Of a stretch of DNA of 64,000 bases, positions 1-12,073 are shown in pieces. A model generated the notes under the pieces. It worked only from the letters and a program-made list of their open reading frames with translations. It did no database searches and had not been told where the DNA came from. Made by a program: the position numbers and the translations under genes. The first letter of the stretch is position 1. Every line of letters begins with the position of its first letter. Source of the DNA: Strigops habroptila (taxonomy: Eukaryota > Chordata > Aves > Psittaciformes > Psittacidae); NCBI RefSeq assembly GCF_004027225.2, contig NC_044277.2, positions 97,399,552-97,463,551 on the forward strand, in the 5' to 3' direction.

Positions 1-174
1 ATGCTTCCCAGCTGCCTCAGCTGTCACTAGGTCTTGTATTGCTGCCATCTTTTCTAAGCTCAGTGTGAAAATCCTGGTGCCTGTTAAAATTTTATCTGAC
101 AAAGTCAGAACAAGATAGAGTAAATCTTTTAGTGGTAAGTATCTTATATGCTATTTTTTGGAATTGGTGGTCTT

Positions 175-335
175 CCACCCTCAATTACCCTTGTCTAAAT
201 CTTTCCCTGATATCTGCTTTAGCAGTGTGCTGTCAAAGCTGAAATTGAGGTCTTCTGATCCTTTTTTCTAATAGTATTAGGATAGCTTTTTCGGCAGGAA
301 ACTTGTCATGACTGAAGTAGACCAATTTTTAAAAA
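175..335. repeat. Diverged dispersed repeat, copy A
   Basis: Aligns over most of its length with 2092-2268. Shared blocks include CTTCCACC, GCTTTAGCA, TTGAGGTC, CATTAGG or its variant, TAGCTTT and GTCATGACT, separated by small indels. It abuts the antisense CR1 pol fragment at 346 but does not match the CR1 C terminus I know. The element family is not recognised. Confidence 0.55.
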
Positions 336-345
336 ACCTGGGAAA

Positions 346-1302
346 TTAGTTTGTGCTGTTGGCTCTTGTTCTGTCACTGGATTCCACTGACAAGAGTGTG
401 CCCCAGGCTTCTTTACAGTCTCCCACCTTCAGGTGCTTGTACTCATCCCCCCAAGTCTGTTCTAGGGTGAGCTGTCCTGGCTCTCTCAGCCTTTCTTCAT
501 ATGAGAGATGCTCCAGTCCCTTAATCATCTTTGGGACCTTTCATTGGCCTCTTTCCAGTAGCTCATCTCTCATGTACTAGGTAGTCCAGTGCTGTACCCA
601 GGACTCCAGATGTGTCTCAACCTTGCTGAAGAGAGGGAAAGAATCGCCCATTCAGCCTTCTGGCAATGCTCTGTCCAGGATTCAGTTGATTTTTGCTACA
701 AGGGCATGTTGCTGGTTCATGTTCAACTTGGTGGCCACCAGGACCCCAAGGGCTTTTCCTGCAGGATCTGCCTTCCCGTGAGTCGGTCCCCAGTGTATAC
801 TGGTGTCTAGGCTTATTCCTCCCTTGGTGCAGGACTTTGTATTTTCCCTTGTTGAACTTCTTCAGATTCTTCTCTACTCATTTCTCCAGCCTCACCAGGT
901 CCCCGTGAATGGCATCATGAGCCTCTGGTCTATCAGCCTCCCAGTTTTGCTGAGGGTGTGCTCTGCTCCATTGTTCAGGTTGTTAATGAAGGTGTTATTG
1001 GCCCCACTGGAGGACACTGCTAGTGACTGGCCTTCAGCTGGACTTTGTGCTCATGACCACCACCCTCTAAGCCTGGCTGTTAAGCCAGTTTTCCATCCAC
1101 CTCACTGCAGTTGTCTGACCCATGCTTTGTCAATTTGTCTATGAGGATGTTAATGGGAGATGGTGTTAAAAGCCTTGGTAAAGTTGAGGTCAACAGCAGC
1201 AACTGCTCTTGCCTCACATCCACTAAGCCTATGAAGTTCATCAGCTTGGCTAAGCATCATTTGCTTGAAGGAAATCCAGAGTCTAGTGCTGGCCCTTAGG
1301 AA
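346..1302 (-). mobile_element. CR1 LINE, 3' part of pol (reverse transcriptase), degenerate
   Basis: Read on the minus strand this is the C-terminal half of CR1 ORF2. It starts near the reverse-transcriptase core (remnants of the segment around the VPQGS motif and the following F-x-N-x-L-x block), passes the post-RT region, and ends with the well-preserved block GLEHLSYEERLRE at about 480-528 and SDRTRANS near 355-375. It carries many indels and stops, so it is a dead copy. The 3' UTR and the 8-bp tail are missing, which means it was truncated at its 3' side after insertion. Its divergence is clearly greater than that of the short CR1 3' fragments elsewhere in the window, so it is an older insertion. 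Confidence 0.85.
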
Positions 1303-1594
1303 AGCTTATTTTGAAGCGATGGTATGGGTAGATAAAGAAGCTCCTAGTTGTGCCTTGAGTCTCCTACATGGGACTAGAGTTTGTGATTTAAAAGCTTTTC
1401 CTTTGGATTTTAAGTTGTGCTGACTCAGTGCCATGTGAGTGCCTTAAAATGATTTAAAAAATAATTTTTGGGAAAAAATCCCACCCTTATCTGTTTTCTG
1501 GTAACACTACAGTGTTGTCCTTACAATGTTGTTTTTAAAATTTGCATTAAGATTAACTTCATAAAGTGCTAACATTTCCTTTGTTTTCTTGCAG

Positions 1595-1660
1595 ATACTT
1601 CAGCTTCTGGGCCAACAGTTGTAGAAAATGGTGACCATGGAATAGAAGATCACCGCACAG
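1595..1660 (+). CDS. MAP4: MAP4 exon, N-terminal projection domain (66 nt, phase 1-1)
   Basis: The acceptor TTTCTTGCAG and donor CACAG|GTATGT flank 66 nt coding for DTSASGPTVVENGDHGIEDH-RT. From memory of the family this matches the vertebrate MAP4 segment that reads D-T-x-S-x-x-P-T-x-x-x-N-G-x-H-G-x-E, which follows the conserved N-terminal box. The exon is entered after the first base of a codon and leaves in the same phase, so it can be skipped without changing frame. MAP4 is the main non-neuronal microtubule-associated protein; this part belongs to the projection domain that extends away from the microtubule rather than to the C-terminal binding repeats. The exon is short, so identification rests on the motif, the splice sites and the downstream exons. 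Confidence 0.8.
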
Positions 1661-2091
1661 GTATGTGCTTAATGCCTGAAGGAAACACGTCATTTTCTTT
1701 CTTTGTTATTGCAGGTGTGACCAAATGTATCTTCTTTTTGAGTCTTCTTCATAGGGAGTTGATTTTATTTTTAATGTTCTTTTCAATGAATTTTAAACAA
1801 AATAGAACTTCATTCTCTTTTGGGTTTGAATTTTTTTATTTGCAAAAAGCCTTGTTCTGAAGACACTGTATGCTTTATCCATGGTCAGTGTTGGGAAGGC
1901 AACTTCTAGGGTACTGGTACCTAAATGGCTCACAGCTGAACTCTACCCTGACCTGTGAGTGTGGCTTCTCCTGTTCTCCATGAGACCAACAGTGATGTCT
2001 CTTCTGAGTACACCATCTTTTGGTGCAGTTTTTTTAATTCACTACTTAAGCTGCTCCTGAAATTACACTGCTCTGTTTATTCAGCAGCTTC

Positions 2092-2268
2092 TCCTTCCAC
2101 CCCAAACTACCCTGCTGTCGATATCTCCTAATAGTTGCTTTAGCAATGTCAAATATGAAGTTGAGGTCATCTGAACCTTTTTTTTATGCAGCATTAGGTT
2201 AGCTTTGTCTTCAAGAAACCAGTCATGACTTACGTGGGCCAATATTTCAAACTTGTGAGGCATCTGGA
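2092..2268. repeat. Diverged dispersed repeat, copy B
   Basis: Partner of 175-335 in the same orientation, about 1.9 kb away. The two are clearly homologous by eye with several gaps. The antisense strand is open for 60 codons, but copy A is not open in the same way, so coding is unlikely. Confidence 0.55.
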
Positions 2269-3880
2269 AAATGATCTTTTCAGTCAGCCTGACATGCTGA
2301 GGTTAGTCATGGTTTAGCAGTTACAGTTAATGATAAACAAAAGTCCCTTTTATGAGACTTTTTTTACCGTGAATTGGGTTTCCTACCAAATTCCACCTGA
2401 ACGTATTCAGGATGAGAGGTACCAGCTCTGCAGTCTGTGCAGGAGCCAGCTGGTTGTTTTGTTTTATGGTGAGGAGGGTGTGGGCTTTGACACACTATTC
2501 TGTAGCACTTCTAATTTCTCAAGGGTGAAATATTCAAAAGTCAATTGTCATCCTGGCATTGGTAAGAGCTCTTTATTAGATCTCCCTTTTCATGATCTCC
2601 AGCTTGGCTTTAGCAGCATAGATCGTTGCTAAGGTGGTTTGGATGTGCATTAACATCCTTGCTAGTTCATTGGTGTGGCCCCAAGGTGGGGCTGAGTTAA
2701 AACACTGCTGTAATTCTGTTTAGAGGTGTGCAAGCTTCATCTTCTTATTGAGGATGGGAATATAAAAATTGATCTTTGTACTTAATTTGCCATTGTAAAT
2801 CTGGTCAGAAGGAAGCTGTTCATCTTTTAGAATTTAGTATTAAACTGAAATTAAGAACACATTTGAATCTTCCTAAGGATAATACTTCTCTCTTTTAAAT
2901 ATATATAACTAAATGGAGACAGAAATAAAGTCAGATTTATGATACTCCAGGTATAACTAATTAAATGCATTGGAATATTTTTATTGAATGTCTCAATTGT
3001 GTTTAAAAAGTATCTTGTTTATTTAATACTAGTTTTCTGAAAGATTAACTCTTCACACACTGAATGCAAACAACTTTGATCAGAGTTACTTTCATGTGTT
3101 GGAAGCTTTTTAATTTATTAATGTGTTCTATCTTTGTGGCGTAGAGTTGGATTCCCCCCCCCCCTTGTTAAAGGCTGTCTAAAAGTGACATCAAAGTGGT
3201 AGGAACAGCATGTCAAAGGATGAAGAGTCATAGGCATCAAGTTAATTAGGTCTAACAGAATAACAGAAGATTTACACAACACAGCTACTTCACGGGCTCT
3301 TTCTCCCTACCCCTTCTCTGTGGAATACTTGAAATAGCTATGCTTATATGTTGGAGAGTGAGGGAGAAACGCTGACTTTCAATAAATGGGGACTTTTTTC
3401 AGAGTTGAAGAGCAGTTGATGTTCTGCAGAAATACAGGCAAGTTCTTCCACACCAGATGATGGACTTCAGTAGTGGCTGGTTCCATTTTAAATAGGTGGT
3501 GCTGCCTAAAGCTGTTAGTCCCTGGCCCTAAGCCACCTTCAAGTTTTGGCTGGCTTACTTGTTTTCAGTTGGGTCTCTTCCCTAATCTGTCTCTCAAGCT
3601 GAAATTGTTCTTCAGGATGTGCAGTGTGGGCCCAGTGCAGAGGTGGGAAATGGAGTAGCTGAGAGAGACAAGTAAGGAAGGAGATGCTCAAGGTAACCAG
3701 CTTTTTGCTACAAAAAGCAGTGTTAAGAGCTACAGAATGAGCTTTTAAAAGCAGAGCTGTGTTTGAGTTGGATTCTGAAACAGACTTTAAAGAAAATATT
3801 GGGGAAAGAGGTAATTAAGCTATTTGAGAATCCAAACATCTGCTATCTCTCTGTCTAGATCATGGGAAGCATTGCTACAC

Positions 3881-3903
3881 TTTTTTTTTTTTTTTTTTTT
3901 TTT
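3881..3903. repeat. Poly(T) run, 23 nt
   Basis: An uninterrupted run of T in the intron. It could be the antisense of an old poly(A) tail or a simple slippage tract; no retrogene was recognised beside it. Also nearby is a C run at 3154-3164. Confidence 0.95.
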
Positions 3904-4719
3904 ACCCCATCAAATAAAACAGGGTGATGACTTGTTACTGGTTTATTACATGCAACATTATCTACAGACATCTGGTGTATGTGTATGCAGGGGTTAGAAT
4001 TAGTCAGGACTGAAGTCTTAGTGCGGGTTTGGCAGCCTGTGCTGCCTCCTGACTGGATGCCCCACTCCCAAATACCGTTAATGTACTAGATGGCATAAAT
4101 CCAAAACTAACTCAGGGGCAAACCCCTAGATTAACTCTTGAATTCTCTTTATTATAACAGCAATGTGTTTAAGCCATTGATGCAGGGGTGCGTATAGCTT
4201 AGTATTTCAGAATGTAAAGGAAAAACTTGAACAGTTAACTTTATATTGGCTGTTTACTTGAGGGTCCAAACCTGTGGCCGTGAGGTAGAGAAGAACCCTC
4301 TGCGCCCATTTGCTTTCCCTGGAATGGAGAGACCAGCCGCTTCTCTGAAGGGTTCAGTTCTTGGCAGTGCTGAGCCTTACATGATGATTGCTTATTTGGC
4401 TTGTGGGGTTTTTTTTCTGTTTTTGAGAATTAGAGAGCTGCAGACCGGGAGCTCTGGCTCGGGTGCTCAGCACATAGGCTGAAACTCTATTAATTCTGTT
4501 CTTCCTTATAAGGATGAATAGAAGAGCGGCTGGTGCAGTGTTTGGAGGGAAGCTGTGCATGTCTGGCGCAGCTCAAGCGAATGAATCAGTGTGCGGAAAT
4601 TGTTAATAGCTTATAATCACATATAAATTATAAGTTTGGAGGTTAATATAACTTATAATTATAAATTGTAAGTAATATTATATATAAAAACATAATTATA
4701 AATTAAAGATTATAAGTCA

Positions 4720-5203
4720 TCCAACATAAGAAGGACATGGAGCTGCTCAAGCAAGTCCAGAGGAGGCTGTGAAGACGCTCCGAGGGCTGGAGCACCTCTG
4801 CTATGGAGACAGGCTGAGAGAGCTGGGCTTGTTCAGCCTGGAGAAGAGAAGGCTCCAAGGACACCTTAGAGCAGCTTCCAGTGCCTAAAGGGGCCCACAA
4901 GAAAGCTGGAGAGGGGCTTTTGACAAGGGCAGGTAGGGACAGGACAAGGGGAATGGCTTTAAACTGACAGAGGGGAGATTTAGATGAGATGTGAGGAAGA
5001 AGCTCGTCCCTGTGAGGGTGGTGAGGCCCTGGCACAGGGTGCCCAGAGAAGCTGTGGCTGCCCCATCCCTGGCAGTGTTCAAGGCCAGGCTGGACGGGGC
5101 TTGGAGCAACCTGGTCTAGTGGAAGGTGTCCCTGCCCATGGCAGGGGGTTGGAACTGGATGAGCTTTAAGGTCCCTTCCAATGCAAACCACTCTGTAATT
5201 GTA
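4720..5203 (+). mobile_element. CR1 LINE 3' fragment
   Basis: Begins in the segment reading AAGAAGGACATGGAGCTG (last part of pol) and runs through the TTAGATGAGATGTGAGG block to the 3' end at CCTTCCAATGCAAACCACTC, with a poor tail. It is 5'-truncated, as usual for CR1. The long frames on both strands here are remnants of pol and chance frames. Confidence 0.93.
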
Positions 5204-5907
5204 TGTTCACGGATGGCTGCAGGTATTGAGTTAGAGAACTAATCTCTAACTTTCCCTATGTGAAGGTTAAGGGGTTCTTAGTAAAACTCTTAACAGCAGG
5301 TTTAAACAAACAAACAAGAAGTGTAATTTTCGAACGGTGCAATGTTTGGAACTCCTTATTGAAGGATATTTGCCTAGAGTTCAAAGGAATGATAAATTTA
5401 AAAAAAAAAACAAAAACCAAACAAATTTCTGTAGAGAAATCCATCAAGGATGAGCATGTGGTTTAATCTGGATATCTGTTGTTCCAAGATCCTGGTTGTT
5501 ATCTTGCTGGAAGGTGAGAAGTAACCTGGGGAAGTATTGCCGTCAGTGTTCATACTTTCCCTAGCTGGACTTTCTCGCCAGCCAGCCTACTTGTTGTTCT
5601 GTCATCTGAGATCGGGTCACAGAAATACTGAGTCACTGTTTTCAGTGCAAATTGTGCTTTTAAGCAGCATCCTGAGCTGCTGCTCTCTTGATAACTATTT
5701 GTCACTAATCTTGATTTATCACAGCTGATTTTTGCATGTGGCACAATGTCAAGCCATAGCATGACTAGTGATATATTTTCAGACACTTCTAAAAGCAAAA
5801 TTCCACGTGTCTCTTATCTGGCTTTTGGCAAATCTCCTGGCTGCACTAAATGAAATATTGCTTGTTGTGCAGTGTGCTACCTGAATGTTCATGTTTACTA
5901 ATGACTT

Positions 5908-5980
5908 GCGCTTTTTTGCCCCTTTCCCCATCCCGTTTCCCTCTCCTACTTCTTTTCCTCTCTTCTGTTTTCTCCTCCTA
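5908..5980 (+). other. Long polypyrimidine tract ending in TAG
   Basis: About 70 nt of almost pure C and T ends in TCCTCCTAG at 5980, the layout of a very strong 3' splice site. The following sequence is open for about 112 codons to 6317 in one frame, but in phase 1 (the phase used by this gene) it stops at the third codon. The open frame has no protein-like composition. It may be a cryptic acceptor or a decoy site inside the large intron. Confidence 0.4.
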
Positions 5981-6930
5981 GAAGCCTAGACTGTCTCCTA
6001 ACACTGGGGCTGCCACTGATACAAGACCAGTGTACTTTTCTACCTGCCATTATACTTCTAAAATCTTCAGCATTTTACAGAGCTCTTGCTTTACATCCTT
6101 GGACTTTACGTGTAGAAGAAACCAAAGGGTAGCTGTGCTGTTGGCCGATCAGCCCTGCTCCTCCTCCCTCTCTGCTCTGCAGTGCTTGTTGAAACCTTCC
6201 TTTCTTTGTGTAAGCACAAATGTGCATGATGGTTTTGGACTGCACTATTTCAGCACTCCCACTGTTTTTAAATCACCACTACAGCTCCATTTTCAGTTCA
6301 ACCACTTTAAAATTTAATTTATATTCTTTTTCATGGATGCTTAATAGCAGAAGGTTTGATGTCAAAGTTGTGCTTTCATAGCGGATGGGTCCACCATGAC
6401 TGCAGCTCCTTTCCTTTCTACCCATACTCACCACAGCCTTGTAGAATAGTGCTGTTACCTGCCTTTATCCTTGCTGCTTTGAAACCTTCTCTTAGGAGGT
6501 TTTTATCTTTAATAATGTCTTCTTTGAAACATGGGTTTTCACATCATAGCACTTACTATACAGACTTGAGAAACAGATTAGGAAAAACTCATGTTTACCG
6601 AGGCACAAGCAGGTTGTCTCTGGTTTGTGTGGGGTTGATTGTGGGATTCAAGCGCTTGCTGTCAACTGGGGGTATAAAGGAAAACGATCAACCCTAAATT
6701 CCTGCCTCAGGAAGTTGTTTTGCTGCTATATTGCTTTCTGAAGCCTTGGAAGTAAGAAAGAAACTTGCCTTTCTTTAACTTCATATCTCTAGCTTTGGTT
6801 TGGTAATGACAACTTTGGATGGAATTTTACCTAGCATGAAAAATAATCTGTCCCTTCTACATCTGAAAGAAAGAAAAGATCTAGGACTAAATTGTTAAAT
6901 CTGTGCTGAAATATTTATGACCATTTCCAG

Positions 6931-7148
6931 CAACACCAAAAGGAATGGGCCAGTTTGAACCTGAAACAAAGCTACAGGAGGTCAGCAAATCCATTGCAAT
7001 TCCTGCCGTCTCTATAAAGGTGCAGAGTTTCCCAAACACAAAAGTATTAGTTACTGCTATTCAGCAGATAAAACAAAATTCAGAAGGAAATGATTTAGAG
7101 AGACTACTTAGTATTTTACATGAGGCAAGGGTTTTTGTAGATGAGTGA
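6931..7148 (+). other. Unexplained open segment: candidate terminal exon or retro-fragment
   Basis: A TTTCCAG at 6924-6930 precedes an open frame of 72 codons (ATPKGMGQFEPETKLQ through ILHEARVFVDE) that ends in TGA at 7146-7148. Entered in phase 1, the phase of every MAP4 exon in the window, it stays open to that stop, so it could act as an alternative last exon giving a short protein. The composition is protein-like: amphipathic, with a leucine-rich end that could form a helix. I do not recognise the family. The upstream tract is only weakly pyrimidine-rich, and I see no clear poly(A) signal close by. A fragment of a processed pseudogene is the main alternative. Confidence 0.3.
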
Positions 7149-9575
7149 ACATTTTGTTTGAGGATATTTGTGTTGTGTAGCTAAAGGGACCTCGCCTACA
7201 ACACCTGATAAAAGTACAGGATTTATATGAACCCACATCCAGTCTAAGGTAGGACATGATGCTCCAAATTGCCTAAGGATAGCATTCTAACACCTTCACT
7301 TGCCTAAAAAATGGTATTTTCTTGTTGTGAAGAGAGTAGCTTGCACCTGGGCATTCCTAGTACCCTGCCAGTACTTGTGACTACATTACGATACTGTCTA
7401 CTAGTGACTTACTTGGAAGAGTATCGTACCTTGAATGAATACTACTATTCAACAAAAGGTTTTCTTTGAAGATCTCCCTCAAATAGCGACCCACTGAGTC
7501 TTGATTATTTATTTATTTTTTAATCTGAGACCTCACCTGCTCCCCACCCAGGGTGGCAGTGTCCAGAGTTGCTGCAATGAACTGTGTGTAATTTGCCTGT
7601 TTAGTGATGTGCATCAGGACTTGAGGCTTTTGTTCTCTAATTTGGTGGCAATTTATTACTTTACCCACCATTCAAAGCCTCATTAGTAGCTGACATCCTC
7701 ACGGTGCCAGTTTCTGAAAAAGCAGTACTGTTGGCTTCTCCTCCAAGGTAAATAGCTGTCACTTCTGAGAAACCTCATTGCCTACAGGCACTCAGCTGCC
7801 AAAGCCCTGTGCTTCCCTTGCCAGTCCGATGTGCAGAGTGACCACACTTAGAGGCCAGCAGCCTTTGCAACCAGATCCTGGCTGAGCTACAAAAATAAGC
7901 GTTTCCCCATGGACTAGAGCAATAATGGTAGCTGGGACACACAATACATGGGCAAGCATGGCTGTCACAGGGTGCCCTATCTCTTTCTGGTTTTACTGGA
8001 AATAATGCCACATGGTAGCACGTGGCCAAAGGCCTCTACCTTTGACAAGTCTCCAAAGCCTCATGAGTTCCCTTTCAGAGAGTGGGAGGCCGGTCTCATG
8101 GTGGTCTGTGGGCCATTGGACCATTTCTCCAGCCAAACTTCACATGTCAGGTCATCTGCTTAGTCACACTGAAAGGTGAGGGGTGAGCAGTGGCATGTGA
8201 TGCAAGAAGAGGTGTTTGGTCCTTCTTCTTGTCATGAAGTGCTTTCCTCCTGGGTTTTTTTTGGTGCCTGTTGCTATAAAAGGAGATTGTTGTGTTCTTG
8301 GCTTTATTTGTAAAGACCTCTTCGTAGCTTTTCTTTTTTTTTTTTTTGAATGTGGTTGTTTTTGGGGCAAGGCAGCATCATGGCTAGTTTGGAGGTGTTT
8401 AACTTGCTTCCCCAAGCCATTCTTTCTCACCTTTTGTCTTAAGTGGGTTTAAAGATTTGTGCCCTAGAAATAGAGAACAAATCATAAATTACAGCGAGAA
8501 TTTTTCTGATTGAATAATAGAAGGTTTCAGATTAACTGAATATCAAACTTTCTCCCTCTCCCACATTTGTTTTGTTTTGCTGAAATGCAATAATTCTTTG
8601 ATGTATTGGCTGGAGGGGAGTTTCTAGCACTTGTAGTGGCTGGCGGAGCTGTGGAGTGATCTGCCTGGTGCAGGAGCCCCCAGCTCAATGGACTCAGGTG
8701 GGATGGGGGTGAGCTAAGCAGGACAACAGAGCCCTGAGCAGCCCAAAGCAAGAGACTGAACAGAGGCAGGGGCGCCCCTGGGGCTCAAGTGCTCTTTGCA
8801 GCTGCTAACATGGATAATTCATTCCATTATGCTACCACTTTTTTTTTTCTTCTTTTTTTTCCTCCCACCATATTTTTACCCTGTTGATTTTAAATGTCAT
8901 TAGGTTTACAAATCTGAATATGACCTGTAGATAGTGGAAGAGCTGGTTCTTTCTGTGTGTTTCGAGGGGGTAAGGGATGTTGGAGAGTCAATGTGGTGTG
9001 GTGTACCTTTTGTCACTCCCGGAAACTGCACATGTATCTTGCTGAAAACTCAATGTAGTAAATGAATATGCAGGGATGTGTGTTTCATTTTTCAGGTTTT
9101 ATTTTCAGAAAGCCAGGTAGCTACCAAATGTGCTTGTCTGTTTAAATTTAATGTTATCCATACTTCCCTCCAGTCTTTGGAGATGATATTATATCTTTGC
9201 AGAACATACTCTTAACTTTCTTGTGCTTACAAGCTTGTCTGTTATCACTTCTGATTTTTCTTAATTATTCCAATGCTTTGTATGACGTGAAGCTGTATAT
9301 CACTGTTGAATAAATCACCCTAATAAACATCTCAAACTAACCTCTCAATAGTTGTACTGTGGTGAGAGTCTTCTTCGATTGTGCTGCTTGTTTGTAGTTA
9401 ATACCTGCAGGTAGCTGCATGTGCCTGATTAACTATGCTGGTGTTATTGCTGAAAGAGGTAAATGGCTTAAACTGGAAGATTTTGCAGCTGGACATGTTT
9501 GAAAAGAAACCTGTCAAAGAATTGATCTGGTTAATATATTAAAATGGAAATTATTTCGATGAGCCACATGATTTT

Positions 9576-9580
9576 GGGGG

Positions 9581-9635
<55 letters not shown>
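9576..9635. repeat. (G)8 then (GT)n microsatellite
   Basis: Eight G residues run into about 26 uninterrupted GT units (9583-9635). Probably length-polymorphic. Confidence 0.97.
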
Positions 9636-9636
<1 letters not shown>

Positions 9637-10013
9637 TGATGCAGCAATAGAAAGGAGAATGTCTTCTGCGATGCTCAAGGAGTAAAACTGAGCTGGGGAT
9701 GGATGAGGTGGATGCTCGTTTCCATGCTGGGCTTACCAGGTACCAAAAATCTGCGTGTATGAAGTAGTGAGAAAATAATGCCTAGGATTGGTGGCACTGT
9801 ACCTCTTCTGGCTTCAAAATGCTTGATTTTTGGGGAGGATTCACAGAGAAATGACATGTCGGGGGGGGGGATGGTAATATATGCTTGACAATATTTCTAA
9901 GGATGAGATGTATACAATGGGAGGATTTAACTGCCACTCCAGTTGAGGTTCACTCTTTGGTGTTTGTTATCTAACCCACTTGTGCTGTTGAGTAATTTGC
10001 TAGTGCATGAAGT

Positions 10014-10108
10014 TAAAAAGCAAACCAAGCAAAAAACCCCGCCCAACCCCCCATCCCTACTCCTCCCAAAATCCAAACAAATAACCCAACAAACCCCACA
10101 AAATCCCT
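10014..10108. repeat. A/C-rich low-complexity tract
   Basis: About 95 nt made almost only of A and C, such as AAAAAACCCCGCCCAACCCC, with few G or T. No gene or element recognised. Confidence 0.8.
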
Positions 10109-10447
10109 GAAAAAGTCATTCCTTATATTTAACACTTTCTAAATAGGACACTTAAAGGTGTACTTTTCTAATTAAAGCTATTTTTCTTCTTTTACTTATC
10201 TGCATTTTCCTGTTTGGTGCAGTTTTTTATTTATAAAGGCATTTATACTTTCTGGGCTGAAAGGAGAGCTCTTCAGGCTTTTCAGAATGGGTCTGCATCC
10301 AACCATATTTGCTAAAGGAGAGTTCAGGTTTTCTGTGCTGCGGTCTAAAAAAAGCAGCAAACTGAATAATTGAGAAGATTGTTTAGTTCTGCAGATGGGC
10401 ATGACTAAGAGGTTTTCTGTGTGTCTGATCTTTTGGGGGTGATTAAG

Positions 10448-10711
10448 CCCTTAATGGCTTCAAGCTGAAAGAGGGGAGGTTTAGATGAGATCTGAGGCAG
10501 AAGTTCTTCCCTGTGAGGGTGATGAGGCCCTGGCACAGGTTGCCCAGAGAAGCTGTGGCTGCCCCATCCCTGGCAGTGTTCAAGGCCAGGTTGGACACAG
10601 GGGCTTGGAGCAACCTGCTCTAGTGGAAGGTGTCCCTGCCCGTGGCAGGGGGTTGGAAATGGATAATCTTTAAGGTTCCTTCCAACCCAAACAATTCTGT
10701 GATTTTATGAT
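10448..10711 (+). mobile_element. CR1 LINE 3' fragment
   Basis: Begins near AATGGCTTCAAGCTGAAAGAGG and ends with TTCCAACCCAAACAATTCTG and a degenerate tail. Strongly 5'-truncated; same subfamily as most copies here. Confidence 0.93.
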
Positions 10712-11867
10712 TGTTTTTAGGCCTGAGATACTGGATGGGGCAGGGGAAGGTGGGCATCTAGCTGCAGCAGGTCTGAGACCCCGGGGGCAGAGGTTGGAGG
10801 TCTTACATCTCTGTGCTCCCTGACTCCTGGTGAGGATCCTGCATAGGAGGCAGAGGTGCCGCCAGGGGATGTGCAGCTTCCTCCTCACTCCAGGAGGTGA
10901 ATGTGGAGAATGGAGGTTCCCGCTCTGCGGGGTGCCCATTGTGTGGCTCTGAAGGAGCCAGTGGTCTTTCAAAGAAGAACCTTTGTGGCTTTCTACAGCT
11001 AGCAGAGGAGCTGAGTAGAGGTTAGCCTAATCTCACCTCATGAGCTACTCCTGGGCAGTTCAGAAAGCTTAAAGAAACTTTCCAGATGTTGAAAAACTCA
11101 TAATCACTGGGAATGTGAAAGACACCAGGGTAAGTCTTTTCTTAGCACATGACTTTGCTTAGAAACTTGACGGCTCTGAAGAGCCCTTTCCATGCCCTCG
11201 ATTAGATCAAGGTCTGTAATTCTCACGTGTCTGGAGTGTTCGGTGGAGCGTGGTGCAGGGGAGAGAAGTCACCAAACACTCCCATCACAGTGAAAGATGA
11301 CTCATGAGATCACAAGGGCACAGATCTGTCACTTCAATGTGTGTTTTATTAATACAGCTCTTCTCTATTGTCTGACTGTGTTCTAGTTCAATGTACCTGA
11401 TGGATATGTGAGTTCTTACGAACTGAAAAGGTGTATTGAGAGCTGCTTAACAATGGTTCTTTATGTGTACATAAGGTCTTGTAGCAGCTTGGCATTAAAA
11501 TACTACATGTCTGTGCTAAAAGTATTGCATTTAAGAGCTTTCAGTCTTCAACTTGCTCTTCTATATCTCAGCGAGTTGAGTCCCATTTGGGGTGGAGGCG
11601 ATGTAGATGTTTACTGATCACGGTGGAGGAGGGTATCCTGAAAGACAGTAACTTGTGCTACAATTTTCTAAATCCTTCTTGCTATTAAGACTTCGAGTGT
11701 TTTTGTGAATATTCAGTTCAGAATGCTGGTTTCATGTGAACCTTGAAATGACCCTGTGAGTCTCTGATATCCCGAGAATAACTTATTTGAAGAACTGTGA
11801 CTTTTGAAGATAAAATAGGGGAAATTTATTTCTGTGAGGAGGAGGAACAAGCTGCTACTAGCAAAAA

Positions 11868-12073
11868 CCTTTTTCACAGATGAAATTTTAGTGGAAAGAA
11901 GCTTAAGTGTTGTAATGTACCTCTAAGGCTTTTCCCCAGTGTTTGGACACAGTTAAGATTGGGCTGGACACGGTGCTGGGCCGTCTAGTCTAGGTCATGC
12001 TTTGCCTAGAAAGATTGGACCAGGTGATCATTGAGGCGCCTTCCAACCTGGGATTCTATGGTTCTGTGATTCA
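11868..12073 (+). mobile_element. CR1 LINE 3' fragment, second subfamily
   Basis: The 3' half reads GCTGGACACGGTGCTGGGCC, then GTCTAGTCTAGGTCATGCTT and TTCCAACCTGGGATTCTATG. This is a different CR1 subfamily from the majority and matches the copies at 33233-33545 and 38648-38973. The 5' part (from about 11868) is diverged. Confidence 0.8.

Larger units (their letters stand above)
1..1594 (+). other. MAP4: MAP4 intron, 3' part (upstream of first recognised exon)
   Basis: Intronic sequence ending in a good acceptor, TTTGTTTTCTTGCAG, at 1580-1594. It holds a reverse-oriented CR1 pol fragment (346-1302) and one member of a diverged repeat pair (175-335). The earlier MAP4 coding exons (start codon and the conserved N-terminal segment) are not seen here and must lie to the left of the window. 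Confidence 0.6.

Noticed and set aside
136..141. Strong donor-like GTAAGT after TTTTAGTG
   Set aside because: The preceding sequence shows no MAP4-like coding in any frame, so it was not taken as an exon end.
4703..5191. 162-codon minus-strand frame, and similar frames at 16522-17041, 24294-24672, 48063-48407 and 57920-58258
   Set aside because: All lie in CR1 3' fragments and recur with nearly the same sequence in each copy; they are transposon sequence, not host genes.
5981..6317. Open frame of about 112 codons after the polypyrimidine tract
   Set aside because: Wrong phase for the gene and no protein-like composition; kept only as a possible cryptic acceptor.
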